Positions 1-7,069 are shown, numbered from the stretch's first letter. The stretch: DNA of 9,001 nucleotides from Bacillota bacterium (GCA_023458835.1 JAEWWY010000574.1:1-9001), one strand, 5' to 3'. The notes: generated from the sequence alone by a model not told the origin. Numbers and translations are program-made.

Positions 1-263
1 GACCTCAGGGCCGCTACCTTGCCAAATAACTGCCAACCCTGACTGCTGCGGGAGCAATGGGTGATGGGCAGCTTTTTGCCTTCCATTGTCTCAAGATAAT
101 CGCCGCCGTGGGTATCCAGTGTAAAAACAATGTCGTCTCCCGCGTTGCGGTATGTGGCAATTTTTCGGCAGATGAGATCCTCCAGCGTTTCCGCTTTGGG
201 AAAACCAAGACTTCCGGTCACAAAATCATTTTGATAATCTACTACGATCAATAACTTCTTCAT
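1..263 (-). CDS. Isochorismatase/nicotinamidase-type cysteine hydrolase (N-terminal part)
   Basis: Partial gene: it starts at ATG 263-261 and runs off the left edge, so only 87 residues are visible. The N-terminus (MKKLLIVVDYQNDF) is the classic opening strand of the isochorismatase-like hydrolase fold, with Asp9 at the position of the catalytic Asp. A second conserved element, TLDTH with Asp50 and His52, matches the metal-binding Asp-x-His of nicotinamidases. The stretch around LPITHC (residues 65-70) resembles the clostridial branch usually annotated only as cysteine hydrolase. The catalytic Cys would lie beyond the window. An AAAGGA ribosome binding site lies at 271-276. The gene sits 15 bases downstream of the beta-lactamase-like gene on the same strand, so the two are probably co-transcribed. 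No signal peptide is present, so it is likely cytoplasmic. The family is secure; the substrate (nicotinamide, isochorismate or another amide) cannot be told. Confidence 0.85.
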   Translation of the reverse strand, partial: MKKLLIVVDYQNDFVTGSLGFPKAETLEDLICRKIATYRNAGDDIVFTLDTHGGDYLETMEGKKLPITHCSRSSQGWQLFGKVAALR

Positions 264-278
264 AAAGAATTCCTTTCT

Positions 279-1091
279 TCATGCATTGGTCTGCGCGTCG
301 GCCAGCATCCGGGCCACATCCTGCATCAGCCGTTCAAAGGCGGGAACATCCGCCTCATTGGCGCACAGGCACAGCACAAACGGTTCTTTGGCAAATACGA
401 TCCCTACGTCATGGGTAATGCCGTCGTCCTCGCCGGTTTTGTGCGCCACGCGGATATTGCGGCTGTGCAGGTAGAATGGGATTTTGCCGTTTAGCTGCTG
501 GCAGGTTAAAATGTACAGCATTTTCCGGCTGGCCTCGGGAGAAACAGCTTCCTCCCGGTATATCTTCTCCAGCAATCGCCCCATATCCCCGGCGGTGATG
601 TAATTCTGTATGCCGCGGCGGGAAAGCTCCGGTTCAAACAGGCGGCGGTTCAGCCTGCTGTTTGTGGCACCCAGGGTGCGCAGCGTTTCGTTGATGTCAT
701 CAGGCCCCAGGAAATTGATCAGCAGGTTGGTGGCCGTATTGTCGCTGACGATGATCATCAGCGTTACAAGGTCCAGAACCGTTACCTCCATGCCGCTGCG
801 CAGATAGCTTAAAACACCGCAGGAAGGCAGCTTATGGGAAGCCTCAATGCAGAACCTTCCATCCTCCGCCGTTTCTTTATCCCTTAGCATCCAGAACGCT
901 TCGGCCATGACGGGCAGCGTAATGACGCTTGCTGCGATCAGGGGAAGGTCGGGCTGGTAGGAGAAGGATATGCCGGTGATCAGGTTTTTGTAATACATGC
1001 TTGCTTTTCCCGGCACTTGGGATAGCATGTCCAGGATCCGTTCCCGTTCCTCGGGCAAAAGATGCACCCCGCTTTCCAGTAAGCTGTTCAT
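279..1091 (-). CDS. Class A beta-lactamase-like serine hydrolase with altered SxxK motif
   Basis: A 270-residue protein of the beta-lactamase class A/Beta-lactamase2 family. Visible landmarks are the nucleophile region AASVITLPVMAEAF with Ser55, the SDN loop at 116-118, an omega-loop-like segment with Glu153 and Glu155, and the KTG triad at 218-220 in HKTGEDDG. The Lys three residues after the nucleophile, which activates the serine in this family, is Thr58 (codon ACG at 920-918). One base change from AAG would explain it. There is no signal peptide or lipobox, so it is probably cytoplasmic and not a secreted drug-resistance enzyme. This branch is widespread in Clostridia as serine hydrolases of unknown substrate. 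I chose ATG 1091-1089 because a strong AGGGAGGG site lies 9 bases upstream; an in-frame TTG at 1124 would put that site inside the gene. It is first in a two-gene unit with the cysteine hydrolase. The family call is firm; activity is doubtful because of Thr58. Confidence 0.9.
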   Translation of the reverse strand: MNSLLESGVHLLPEERERILDMLSQVPGKASMYYKNLITGISFSYQPDLPLIAASVITLPVMAEAFWMLRDKETAEDGRFCIEASHKLPSCGVLSYLRSGMEVTVLDLVTLMIIVSDNTATNLLINFLGPDDINETLRTLGATNSRLNRRLFEPELSRRGIQNYITAGDMGRLLEKIYREEAVSPEASRKMLYILTCQQLNGKIPFYLHSRNIRVAHKTGEDDGITHDVGIVFAKEPFVLCLCANEADVPAFERLMQDVARMLADAQTNA

Positions 1092-1100
1092 CTCATTATA

Positions 1101-1108
1101 TCCCTCCC
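1101..1108 (-). promoter_or_regulatory. Ribosome binding site fixing the start of the beta-lactamase-like gene
   Basis: On the minus strand AGGGAGGG lies 9 bases before ATG 1091-1089. It selects this ATG over an upstream in-frame TTG at 1124, which would add 11 residues with no family resemblance. Confidence 0.8.
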
Positions 1109-1158
1109 TTTGGTAAAATTGCAAGGCGCGAATGGTGTCGATTTATGGGCTTTTTCCG

Positions 1159-1187
1159 TTGCGTCCGCCTGGGTTCCGTGCTATGCT
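1159..1187 (+). promoter_or_regulatory. Probable sigma-A promoter for the SulP gene
   Basis: TTGCGT at 1159-1164 and TATGCT at 1182-1187 are separated by 17 bases. TG at 1179-1180, one base before the -10 box, makes it an extended -10 promoter. It lies about 50 bases upstream of the SulP start codon in the divergent intergenic region 1092-1237. I could not find an equally good promoter for the divergent minus-strand gene in this region. Prediction by eye only. Confidence 0.5.
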
Positions 1188-1237
1188 ATGGATTGTCGTG
1201 CTCAAATCGCCACATATGAGAAAAGGAGCCGTTTCGG

Positions 1238-2758
1238 ATGAGACCTGCTTTTTTCGCATGCCTGAAACAGTATTCCCGGGGGAAATTTGTAAAAGACCTG
1301 ACAGCCGGAATCATCGTTGGCATTATCGCGCTTCCTCTATCTATCGCGCTTGGCATTGCCTCAGGCGTATCTCCGGAAAGGGGAATGGTGACCGCCATCA
1401 TAGGCGGGTTCCTCGTATCGATGCTGGGCGGCTGCAACGTTCAAATAGGCGGCCCCACTGGCGCTTTCGTGGTGATCGTGGCCGGGGCTATTGCAAAATA
1501 TGGTACCGACGGCCTCATCATGGCTACGCTGATGGCAGGCGTGATGTTGATTTTAGCGGGCATATTGCGCTTTGGAAAGCTGCTGGAGTTTATTCCCTAT
1601 CCGGTTGTCTCCGGCTTCACCAGCGGCATCGCCGTTGTGATTTTTTCCACCCAGGTGGGGGATTTTCTGGGGCTTAAAACCGGGCCCGTACCGGCGGAAT
1701 TTCTGCACAAATGGGCTGCCTATTTCCATGCCATCGGCACAACGACCTGGCAAACGCTGGTGATCGGCGCGTTTACGCTGGCCGTTATCCTATTGTGGCC
1801 CAGGATCAACCGCCGCATCCCGGGCACGCTGATTGCCATTCTGGCCGCAACTTTTATTGCCTTCCTGCTGCCTCAGGCAGATACCATCGGCACCAGGTTC
1901 GCCGAAATATCCGCCTCCTTTCCCGCGCCTTCGCTGCCTGCGTGGTCGGTAGCCAAGGCTGTTGCACTCTTGCCCACGGCTTTGACGATTGCCTTTCTGG
2001 CAGGAGTGGAGTGGCTCCTTTCCGCCACAGTGGCCGACGGCATGACAGGCTCGCTCCATGACCCCAACATGGAGTTGGTGGGTCAGGGCGTGGCCAACAT
2101 TGGTTCCGCCCTTTTTGGCGGCATCCCTGTAACCGGCGCGCTGGCCCGCACGGCCGCCAATATCAAAAACGGCGGCCGGTCTCCCATGGCGGGCATCGTG
2201 CATTCCGCGGCGCTGCTTTTGATCCTGCTGGTGGGCATGCCCTATGTGAAATACGTGCCTATGTCAGCCCTGGCGGCAGTTTTGATGGTGGTGGCCTATA
2301 ATATGGGGGAATGGGGCTACTTCAGGGAAATGAAGCATCTGCCCAAAAGCGACTGTGCCGTTTTCCTTACCGCTTTTTTACTGACGGTTGTATTGGATCT
2401 GGTGATGGCCATCGGGGCTGCGCTTGTATTGGCGGCCGTGCTGGTGCTTGTCCGGCTGAAGAACATGGTAGGCATGCAGGCTGTGCCCGTGCAGGATGGT
2501 ATCATACGCATGAAGGTGGAAGGCCCGCTGTTCTTTGTGGCGGCCCAAAAGCTTCGGGCCATGCCCCAAAGCCAGCGGGAAGGCCTGAACAAGCTGTTGC
2601 TGGATCTGCAGGGTGTACCCTTCATGGATGCATCGGCTTTGAAGGCGCTTGAATCCCTGAAGGAAAGCGCTGCCAGGCAAGGTATCGCCTTGCAGTTGGA
2701 AAATTTGCAGAAACAGCCGCATACGCTGCTTGTGCGCAACGGATTCGAGCTTGTATAG
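1238..2758 (+). CDS. SulP-family inorganic anion transporter with C-terminal STAS domain
   Basis: A 506-residue inner-membrane protein. Most of residues 20-410 is hydrophobic helix, as expected for the SLC26/SulP fold. Family-typical stretches are GGPTGAF at 71-77, the region around YPVVSGFTSGIAV at 121-133, and the well-conserved block from ADGMTG (266-271) through LFGGIPVTGALARTAANI (292-309). Residues from about 421 to the end form a STAS domain, with MDASAL at 463-468 matching its conserved Asp-x-Ser loop. STAS domains in these carriers sit in the cytoplasm and affect assembly or regulation. Characterised members move sulfate, bicarbonate or dicarboxylates by proton or sodium coupling or exchange. 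The sequence does not settle the substrate: no sulfate-assimilation gene or carbonic anhydrase is nearby. At about 500 residues it is a little short for the family, mainly from a compact STAS domain. AAGGAG at 1223-1228 lies 9 bases before the ATG. It is transcribed alone, between its own promoter and terminator. Confidence 0.93.
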   Translation: MRPAFFACLKQYSRGKFVKDLTAGIIVGIIALPLSIALGIASGVSPERGMVTAIIGGFLVSMLGGCNVQIGGPTGAFVVIVAGAIAKYGTDGLIMATLMAGVMLILAGILRFGKLLEFIPYPVVSGFTSGIAVVIFSTQVGDFLGLKTGPVPAEFLHKWAAYFHAIGTTTWQTLVIGAFTLAVILLWPRINRRIPGTLIAILAATFIAFLLPQADTIGTRFAEISASFPAPSLPAWSVAKAVALLPTALTIAFLAGVEWLLSATVADGMTGSLHDPNMELVGQGVANIGSALFGGIPVTGALARTAANIKNGGRSPMAGIVHSAALLLILLVGMPYVKYVPMSALAAVLMVVAYNMGEWGYFREMKHLPKSDCAVFLTAFLLTVVLDLVMAIGAALVLAAVLVLVRLKNMVGMQAVPVQDGIIRMKVEGPLFFVAAQKLRAMPQSQREGLNKLLLDLQGVPFMDASALKALESLKESAARQGIALQLENLQKQPHTLLVRNGFELV

Positions 2759-2761
2759 CAT

Positions 2762-2793
2762 AAAAGCGCCCATTTCATAACGGGCGCTTTTTT
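2762..2793 (+). terminator. Intrinsic terminator after the SulP gene
   Basis: Ten-base perfect stem: AAAAGCGCCC at 2762-2771 pairs with GGGCGCTTTT at 2782-2791 around a 10-base loop. The 3' arm runs into a tract of six T at 2788-2793. It begins 3 bases after the SulP stop codon, and separates that gene from the ABC operon. Confidence 0.92.
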
Positions 2794-2843
2794 ATCATCA
2801 TCGGTACAAAAAGGAACTCTTTCTGTTTTTTCCTCCTATCTCC

Positions 2844-2872
2844 TTGAAAACCGGTCGGAATTCTTGTACACT
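2844..2872 (+). promoter_or_regulatory. Probable sigma-A promoter for the ABC exporter operon
   Basis: TTGAAA at 2844-2849 and TACACT at 2867-2872 are spaced by 17 bases, about 40 bases upstream of the first ABC gene. It follows the SulP terminator, so the exporter operon has its own promoter. Transcription would be expected to begin near 2878-2882. Confidence 0.6.
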
Positions 2873-2892
2873 AACATATAGTTATTGATGTT
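2872..2892 (+). promoter_or_regulatory. Possible operator at the exporter transcription start
   Basis: Two short imperfect dyads overlap the -10 box and the expected start point: TAAC at 2872-2875 with GTTA at 2881-2884, and AACAT at 2873-2877 with ATGTT at 2888-2892. Exporters of this kind are often controlled by MarR or TetR repressors bound at this position. The repeats are short and AT-rich, so this may be chance. No regulator gene adjoins this promoter in the window. Confidence 0.2.
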
Positions 2893-2900
2893 CAAGAGAA

Positions 2901-2906
2901 GAAGGG
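2901..2906 (+). promoter_or_regulatory. Ribosome binding site supporting a TTG start
   Basis: GAAGGG at 2901-2906 lies 6 bases before TTG 2913-2915 of the first ABC gene. The next in-frame ATG (residue 15) lies inside the first membrane segment and has no such site, so the TTG is preferred. Confidence 0.7.
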
Positions 2907-2912
2907 TAAAGC

Positions 2913-4628
2913 TTGAAGCACGTTTTTCTTTATCTGCGTCCTTATGTCTTAAAAATGTTGCTGGGATTCCTTATCAAATTTACCGGCACCATCATGGATC
3001 TGTGCCTGCCATGGATACTGGCTTATGTGATCGATAATGTGATCCCCCTAGGGAAGATCGGGCCCGTGATCTGGTGGGGCGTCGTAATGCTTCTCTGCTC
3101 CGTGGTGGCGGTGGTCACCAACATCCTGGCCAACCGTATGGCCTCTGCTGTGGCCAGGGATACGACGCGCCGCATCCGCTACGATCTGTTCCGCAAGGTG
3201 GCATATCTCACCAACCGGCAGGTGGATCAATTCACCATCCCATCCCTTATTTCCCGCATGACATCCGATACATACAATATTCATCAGATGGTAGGCATGA
3301 TGCAGCGCCTGGGCATCCGGGCGCCCATTCTGCTGATCGGCGGCATCCTCGTTACGCTGACGCTGGATCCGGTGCTGACGCTGGTGCTTGTTTCCGTGCT
3401 TCCTTTTATTGTGCTTATCACCGTTATTGTTTCACGCAAGGGTGTGCCCCTTTTCCGCCTGTCCCAGGAGGCGCTGGATAACATGGTGCGGGTGGTGCGG
3501 GAAAACGCCGCCGGCATCCGGGTGATCAAGGCGCTTTCCAAAACAGAGGATGAAAAACAACACTTTGATGGTGTCAACAAACAGGTGATACAGGCGGAAA
3601 GGAAGGCTAGTATGACCATGGCGGTCATCAGTCCGTCCATGAACCTGCTTTTGAATGCCGGGCTGGCTTTGGTGGTGCTGGTAGGCGCCGTCAGGGTCAA
3701 TGGCGGGGTGGGGGAAGTGGGAGAGATCGTAGCCTTTTTGTCCTACTTCACCATTATTCTGAATGCCGTGATGATGGTCACCCGTATTTTTACCATGTAT
3801 TCCAAGGCCAGCGCCTCCGCCAACCGCATCGCCGAAGTGATGGCCGCGCCGGAGGAAATGACCGTGCAGCCCGAGACACAGGTGTGTGCGCAGGACGACC
3901 ACGTGGTGTTTGATCATGTATCCTTCTCCTATAACAAAAAAGAGGATAATCTGACGGATATTTCCTTCTCCCTAAAGCGCGGGGAAACGCTGGGCATCAT
4001 TGGGCCCACCGGCGCGGGCAAATCTACCATCGCACAGCTCCTTTTGCGGTTTTACGATCTGGATAAAGGTCAAATTCGCATCGGCGGCCGGAATATACAG
4101 GAGTTTGACCCCGGGGCGCTTCGGGAAAAGTTTGGCGTGGTATTCCAGAATGATGTGCTCTTTGAGGATACCATTGAGGAGAACATCCGCCTTGGGCGGG
4201 AGATCGGCAAGGATGCGCTGGAAAAGGCAGCCCAATATGCGCAGGCATCTGATTTCATCGCCGACAAGGAAGGGTATGGGTCGGGGCTGAATATCAAGGG
4301 CGCAAACCTGTCCGGCGGGCAGAAGCAGCGCATACTGATTGCCCGTGCGCTGGCGGCGAGCCCGGAGATACTGATCCTGGACGACTCCTCCAGCGCCTTG
4401 GACTACAAGACGGACGCTTCCCTACGCAGGGATATCCGTACCCATTACAGCCATACGACCACCATATTGATTGCCCAGCGCGTTTCCACCGTAATGCGCT
4501 GCGACCATATCCTTGTGCTGGACGATGGGAAAATGGTAGGCTACGGCACCCACGCGGAATTGATGGAGAGCTGCGAGCTGTACCAGGAAATCGAGCGCAT
4601 TCAGATGGGGGGTGTGAACCGTGGGTAA
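2913..4628 (+). CDS. Heterodimeric ABC exporter, half with degenerate catalytic site
   Basis: A 571-residue fused membrane-ATPase half-transporter of the multidrug/lipid exporter (type IV, ABCB-like) class. About six membrane helices lie near residues 16-40, 52-72, 136-152, 153-173, 243-261 and 270-292. The nucleotide-binding domain follows from about 330: Walker A GPTGAGKST 364-372 (Lys370), Q-loop Gln412, signature LSGGQ 466-470, Walker B ILILDD ending at Asp490, and D-loop SALD 494-497. Two catalytic residues are non-standard: the Glu after Walker B is Asp491, and the switch His is Gln522 (IAQRVST). This is the pattern of the degenerate-site half in heterodimers such as TM287/288, BmrCD and LmrCD. 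The start is TTG, backed by a ribosome binding site. The stop codon overlaps the next gene, which encodes the partner. Likely substrates are drugs, lipids or peptides; the sequence does not say which. Confidence 0.93.
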   Translation: MKHVFLYLRPYVLKMLLGFLIKFTGTIMDLCLPWILAYVIDNVIPLGKIGPVIWWGVVMLLCSVVAVVTNILANRMASAVARDTTRRIRYDLFRKVAYLTNRQVDQFTIPSLISRMTSDTYNIHQMVGMMQRLGIRAPILLIGGILVTLTLDPVLTLVLVSVLPFIVLITVIVSRKGVPLFRLSQEALDNMVRVVRENAAGIRVIKALSKTEDEKQHFDGVNKQVIQAERKASMTMAVISPSMNLLLNAGLALVVLVGAVRVNGGVGEVGEIVAFLSYFTIILNAVMMVTRIFTMYSKASASANRIAEVMAAPEEMTVQPETQVCAQDDHVVFDHVSFSYNKKEDNLTDISFSLKRGETLGIIGPTGAGKSTIAQLLLRFYDLDKGQIRIGGRNIQEFDPGALREKFGVVFQNDVLFEDTIEENIRLGREIGKDALEKAAQYAQASDFIADKEGYGSGLNIKGANLSGGQKQRILIARALAASPEILILDDSSSALDYKTDASLRRDIRTHYSHTTTILIAQRVSTVMRCDHILVLDDGKMVGYGTHAELMESCELYQEIERIQMGGVNRG

Positions 4629-6357
4629 AAAAACGGTTTACCGCCGCCTGGGCCGCTATCTGCTGCAATACAAATGGCTGCTGCTGCTGGCCGGCGTACT
4701 GTCCATAGGCGGCAATTATCTGGCGCTTTTAGGCCCCAGGCTTTCGGGCTTTGCCATTGACCTGATCGAGCCGGGCATGGGAAAGGTGGATTTTCAAGGC
4801 ATCCTGTCGCTGGTATTCCAGATGATCCTGTTCTACGTCGTTTCGTCTGCTTTGGGCTATGCCCTGTCGGTATTGATGATTACCATCAGCCGCAACGTCA
4901 TTTACCAAATGCGCAAGGATGTATTTGAGCGCCTTTGTGATATGCCCGTAGGTTATTTTGACACCCACCAAAGCGGCGATATCATCAGTAAAATCTCCTA
5001 TGATATTGATACCATCAACACGTCTTTGTCCAATGATCTGGTGCAGATATTCACTGGGCTGATCACCGTGGTGGGATCCCTTGCCATGATGCTCGCGCTA
5101 TCGCCCATCATGGTCCTGGTGTTTGTGGTCACCATCCCGCTTTCCATGCTGTTGACACGCTTTATCGTCAGCCATACCAGGCCGCTGTTCCGCGTCCGGT
5201 CCAGGAAGCTGGGGGAGCTGAACGGCTTGGTGGAGGAGATCATCTCCGGCCAGAAAACCCTGAAAGCCTACCACCAGGAAGAAAACATTATCAAGCGCGT
5301 AGGCTTGAAAAACGACGAGACGGTGGAGGCCTATTACAAGGCTGATTATTACGGCAGCACGGGCGGACCGTCTGTAAACTTCATCAACAACCTGTCCTTG
5401 TCGCTGATCAGCGTATTTGGGGCCATCCTATACATGAACGGCTCCATGACGCTGGGCAACATCTCTTCCTTCGTGCTTTATTCCCGCAAGTTTTCCGGCC
5501 CCATCAATGAAATGGCCAATATCATCGGCGAGTTCCAGTCGGCGCTGGCGGCGGCAGAGCGCGTGTTCCGCCTGCTGGAGGAGCCCCTGGAGGTGCCGGA
5601 TAAGCTTGATGCCAAGGAGCTCACGCATGTTTCAGGGGATGTGAAGGCAGAGGATGTATCCTTTGGCTATGAGGAAGGCAAGCCAATTTTGCAGCATTGC
5701 AGCTTTCATGCCAGGCCCGGCAGCCTGATCGCCATCGTCGGCCCCACAGGCGCGGGAAAAACGACGCTGATCAACCTGTTGATGCGTTTTTATGACGTGG
5801 GGGATGGATGCATCACGGTAGACGGCTGCGGGGTGGAGGATGTTACGCGAAGGAGCCTTCGGCGAAGCTATGCCATGGTGCTGCAGGATACGTGGCTTTT
5901 CCATGGCACGATTTTTGATAATATCGCCTATGCCAAAAAAGACGCCACCCGGGAGGAGGTGGAGGCGGCAGCCAAGGCGGCCCGCATCCATTCCTATATC
6001 AAGCGCCTGCCTCAGGGGTACGATACGCTGATCACCGACGACGGCGCCAATATCTCCAAGGGCCAGAAGCAGCTTCTGACCATCGCCAGAGCCATGCTGA
6101 TGGAAGCGCCTATGCTGATCCTGGACGAGGCCACCTCCAACGTGGATACGCGCACGGAGGTGAAAATCCAGCAGGCCATGCGCGCGTTGATGCAGAACAA
6201 GACCTGCTTTGTGATTGCCCACAGGCTTTCCACCATTCAAAACGCCGATCTTATCCTGGTGGTCAAGGATGGCAACATTGTGGAAACAGGCACCCATGAA
6301 TCCCTGATGGACATGCAGGGTTTCTACAGAAAGCTGTACGATGCCCAGTTTGCCTAA
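4621..6357 (+). CDS. Heterodimeric ABC exporter, catalytically complete half
   Basis: A 578-residue half-transporter with an N-terminal six-helix membrane domain (about residues 15-310) and a C-terminal ATPase domain. Before the second loop it has the family-typical PVGYFDTHQSGDIISKIS (109-126). Motifs: Walker A GPTGAGKTT 374-382 (Lys380), Q-loop Gln422, Walker B LILDE with Asp502 and the catalytic Glu503, D-loop SNVD 506-509, switch His534 (IAHRLST). The signature is weak: ISKGQ at 478-482 instead of LSGGQ. In a heterodimer this weak signature would face the degenerate Walker B of the upstream partner, while the partner's good LSGGQ completes this subunit's active site. The start is GTG at 4621, 8 bases inside the upstream gene, with a G-rich ribosome binding site near 4606-4612, suggesting translational coupling and equal dosage. 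Confidence 0.94.
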   Translation: MGKKTVYRRLGRYLLQYKWLLLLAGVLSIGGNYLALLGPRLSGFAIDLIEPGMGKVDFQGILSLVFQMILFYVVSSALGYALSVLMITISRNVIYQMRKDVFERLCDMPVGYFDTHQSGDIISKISYDIDTINTSLSNDLVQIFTGLITVVGSLAMMLALSPIMVLVFVVTIPLSMLLTRFIVSHTRPLFRVRSRKLGELNGLVEEIISGQKTLKAYHQEENIIKRVGLKNDETVEAYYKADYYGSTGGPSVNFINNLSLSLISVFGAILYMNGSMTLGNISSFVLYSRKFSGPINEMANIIGEFQSALAAAERVFRLLEEPLEVPDKLDAKELTHVSGDVKAEDVSFGYEEGKPILQHCSFHARPGSLIAIVGPTGAGKTTLINLLMRFYDVGDGCITVDGCGVEDVTRRSLRRSYAMVLQDTWLFHGTIFDNIAYAKKDATREEVEAAAKAARIHSYIKRLPQGYDTLITDDGANISKGQKQLLTIARAMLMEAPMLILDEATSNVDTRTEVKIQQAMRALMQNKTCFVIAHRLSTIQNADLILVVKDGNIVETGTHESLMDMQGFYRKLYDAQFA

Positions 6358-6365
6358 AGAGGATG

Positions 6366-6373
6366 AGGAGAGG
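6366..6373 (+). promoter_or_regulatory. Ribosome binding site fixing the start of the C39-like gene
   Basis: AGGAGAGG at 6366-6373 lies 6 bases before ATG 6380-6382. It favours this codon over the in-frame ATG at 6341, which lies within the end of the ABC gene and would put this site inside the coding sequence. Confidence 0.75.
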
Positions 6374-6379
6374 AACGCC

Positions 6380-7069
6380 ATGCTGCAAAGAACCGGAACA
6401 GAAAAGGAAATTGTATATGAAGGCCGCTCCCTGCGCTTTTTGAACCAGCGCAATAAGGGCTGGTCCTATCCGTATGACTATATTACTCACCCCGATGAAA
6501 CGCTGGCCAGCGCGGGCTGCGGCCTCTTCTCCCTGTGCCATGCCGTGGAATGGATGCACGGCATCCGTCTGGATCCGGAAAAGTTGTCGGATTTTGCGCG
6601 GCAAAAAGGGGGCAGGGGAGACGATGGCACCGACCGCCCGGAGCTCCTGCATGCCCTGATGGCCTATGGGGAAGCGGCCAGCATGGGTCTCCGCTATGAG
6701 GAGGATGGATTGCGCAACGATCTGAATACGCTATGGGAGCATATTTCCCAAAAGAAAGGCGTGTCCCTGTGCAACCTTCGGGTAGGCCATATCGTGGCAT
6801 TGGTGGACAGCCGGGAAGTGAATGGGGAGAAGCAGTTCCTGGCCATCGACAGCTATTCCGAAAGCGCGGCGGAAAAGGTGCGGGACCATGTGCGGGAGGT
6901 CATACCGCAGAGCGAGGTCATTGCCGACGTCATCAACAAGGATGGCCTTGTCACCGGCCAAGGCATCCATTACGCCATGTTCTGGGTTCCGGCCAGCCTG
7001 CCCAGGGATTTCAATCTGCTGCATGAGGCGGCAGTACAGAAATTTGCATCAGTGGATTCTACTCCATGA
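6380..7069 (+). CDS. C39-like papain-fold cysteine peptidase family protein
   Basis: A 229-residue protein with no signal peptide or membrane helix, so probably cytoplasmic. It shows the order of elements expected for the peptidase C39-like family: a Gln in FLNQRN (Gln23, oxyanion hole), the nucleophile motif SAGCGLFSL with Cys47, a His in VGHIVALVD (His137), and an Asp in LAIDSYS (Asp157). The Cys, His, Asp order and spacing fit a working papain-like triad. Families with this fold include peptidases that cut double-glycine leaders of exported peptides, but there the domain is usually fused to the ABC exporter; here it is a separate protein. The gene starts 22 bases after the exporter gene with its own ribosome binding site and is almost certainly in the same operon. 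I see no precursor peptide gene nearby. Its 3' end overlaps the convergent ligase gene by 11 bases. The fold assignment is fairly good; the substrate and any link to export are inference. Confidence 0.7.
   Translation: MLQRTGTEKEIVYEGRSLRFLNQRNKGWSYPYDYITHPDETLASAGCGLFSLCHAVEWMHGIRLDPEKLSDFARQKGGRGDDGTDRPELLHALMAYGEAASMGLRYEEDGLRNDLNTLWEHISQKKGVSLCNLRVGHIVALVDSREVNGEKQFLAIDSYSESAAEKVRDHVREVIPQSEVIADVINKDGLVTGQGIHYAMFWVPASLPRDFNLLHEAAVQKFASVDSTP

Noticed and set aside
279..1091. A secreted beta-lactamase conferring drug resistance.
   Set aside because: There is no signal peptide or lipobox, the catalytic Lys is replaced by Thr, and the branch resembles cytoplasmic serine hydrolases.
1092..1121. 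On the minus strand, TTGCAA and TATAAT spaced by 18 bases look like a consensus promoter for the beta-lactamase-like gene.
   Set aside because: The -10 box would end 3 bases before the ATG, placing the transcript start at or within the start codon. The strong ribosome binding site lies between the two boxes and would not be transcribed. The match is probably chance.
1132..1677. A 181-codon open frame overlapping the start of the SulP gene.
   Set aside because: It is out of frame with the SulP gene, has no ribosome binding site, and its translation is rich in Arg, His and Cys with no family resemblance: a shadow of a GC-rich gene.
5632..6453. A 273-codon open frame on the minus strand opposite the second ABC gene.
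   Set aside because: It lies antisense to the conserved ATPase domain, and its His- and Gly-rich translation looks like no known protein. It is a frame shadow.
2913..7069. A bacteriocin or lantibiotic export locus built around the ABC pair and the C39-like protein.
   Set aside because: No precursor peptide, immunity or modification gene is visible, and the C39-like domain is not fused to the exporter. The idea is kept only as a question in the findings.
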